Of a DNA stretch of 64,000 nucleotides, positions 63,562 through 64,000 are shown piece after piece. The number at the start of each line of letters is the position of its first letter. The stretch's first letter is position 1. The DNA comes from Siphonodentalium dalli. Lineage: Eukaryota; Mollusca; Scaphopoda; Gadilida; Siphonodentaliidae. The position numbers and the translations under genes were made by a program. The stretch is taken from the NCBI GenBank assembly GCA_032622095.1, contig CP136061.1:201678244-201742243 (forward strand). The letters run 5' to 3'. Below the pieces are notes generated by a model. The model searched no databases. It had not been told where the DNA came from and worked only from the letters and a program-made list of their open reading frames with translations.

Positions 63562-63935
63562 ATGTTATAGGTGATGATAAGAAGTGATAAACATGACAGC
63601 AGGTTAGTCAACTCTCAAAATAGCAAATATTCTGAGTACATCTTGAGAAACTGTTGTCAGGAGGAAACTGATATTATAATTGTGCCGCACATTATTCATG
63701 CGCTTTCTTGTGAGCTGACGACAATCTATGTTCGGACTGTTGACACAGATGTCCTGGTAATTCTCCTCTGTCTGTTTTCAAAGTTTACCGATGCTAACAG
63801 TGGTGCTGATACATGGGTTGCTCTATAGGAACAAGCAAAACTAAAACATTGTACCACGTCAACAGCACATGTTCCCGCTCTGGGCAATGACAATTGTTTA
63901 TCTCTACCCATTTTTCATTCGTGGTTTTCAAACGT
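63562..63935 (+). pseudogene. Broken GCDTTS-motif protein, inverted copy 2
   Basis: Plus-strand partial copy of the neighbouring pseudogene: NCCQEETDIIIVPHIIHA, TVDTDVLVILL, then TAG at the same place as in copy 1, then an ALGNDNCLSL block in another frame. Inverted relative to 62.89-63.29 kb with a spacer of about 270 bp. Nearly the same bases are present, so the duplication is recent and the shared frame break came first. Confidence 0.6.
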
Positions 63936-64000
63936 TGCTGATTAATGAGGCATTAAGAGAATTGTCCAAAACTTGTCATACAAAAGGGGCCCTAATACAG

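Overview
The window is from an animal nuclear genome, most likely a lophotrochozoan and probably a mollusc. It is AT-rich, with long introns carrying consensus GT-AG sites, a Jockey/CR1-like LINE with a PHD finger, a tRNA-derived SINE, tandem Helitron-like elements with internal minisatellites, and repeats starting with AGCTCACCTGAGAC of a kind I associate with bivalve and gastropod genomes. The taxon is inference; I could run no search.

One gene fills most of the window: ALDH5A1, mitochondrial succinate-semialdehyde dehydrogenase of the GABA shunt, on the + strand from about 3065 to 50468. I assembled 12 coding exons by hand (about 1.59 kb of coding sequence in 47 kb). Phases agree at all 11 introns and the product is 529 residues, against 535 for the human precursor. 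Exons 2-12 are secure. Exon 1 is a prediction: an Arg/Ser-rich leader that joins in phase. Upstream lie an NRF1-like palindrome, a CRE-like palindrome and two E-boxes 11 bp apart.

Layout: 1-2400 5' flank with nothing recognised; 2426-3064 putative promoter; intron 1 (SINE inside a minisatellite); intron 2 (candidate 2.9 kb TIR element with a 122-130 bp satellite, then a TTAA MITE); intron 3 (hairpin-headed repeats, half of a palindromic element); intron 4 (frameshifted LINE, double-hairpin MITE); intron 7 (4.5 kb foldback element inserted in a MITE); intron 8 (non-autonomous hAT with an 8 bp target duplication 18 bp after the splice donor; minus-strand LINE 3' fragment); intron 9 (66 bp perfect palindrome, hairpin-headed repeat); intron 10 (three head-to-tail Helitron-like units, then a nested stack ending in a 270 bp palindrome); intron 11 (second copy of the 12 kb repeat and five copies of a 93 bp hairpin); 3' flank from 50469, with a poly(A) signal and then MITEs and foldback elements to 61.7 kb. 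At 62.6-63.9 kb there is an inverted pair of broken copies of a protein-coding fragment with a GCDTTS motif.

The gene itself is conventional. The unusual part is the repeat landscape: at least four large foldback elements, six or more short palindromic families, and several apparently unrelated repeat families that share one layout (hairpin head, CCGTC-rich tract, 150-160 bp tandem modules). No prokaryotic feature, CRISPR array, rRNA or true tRNA gene was seen.
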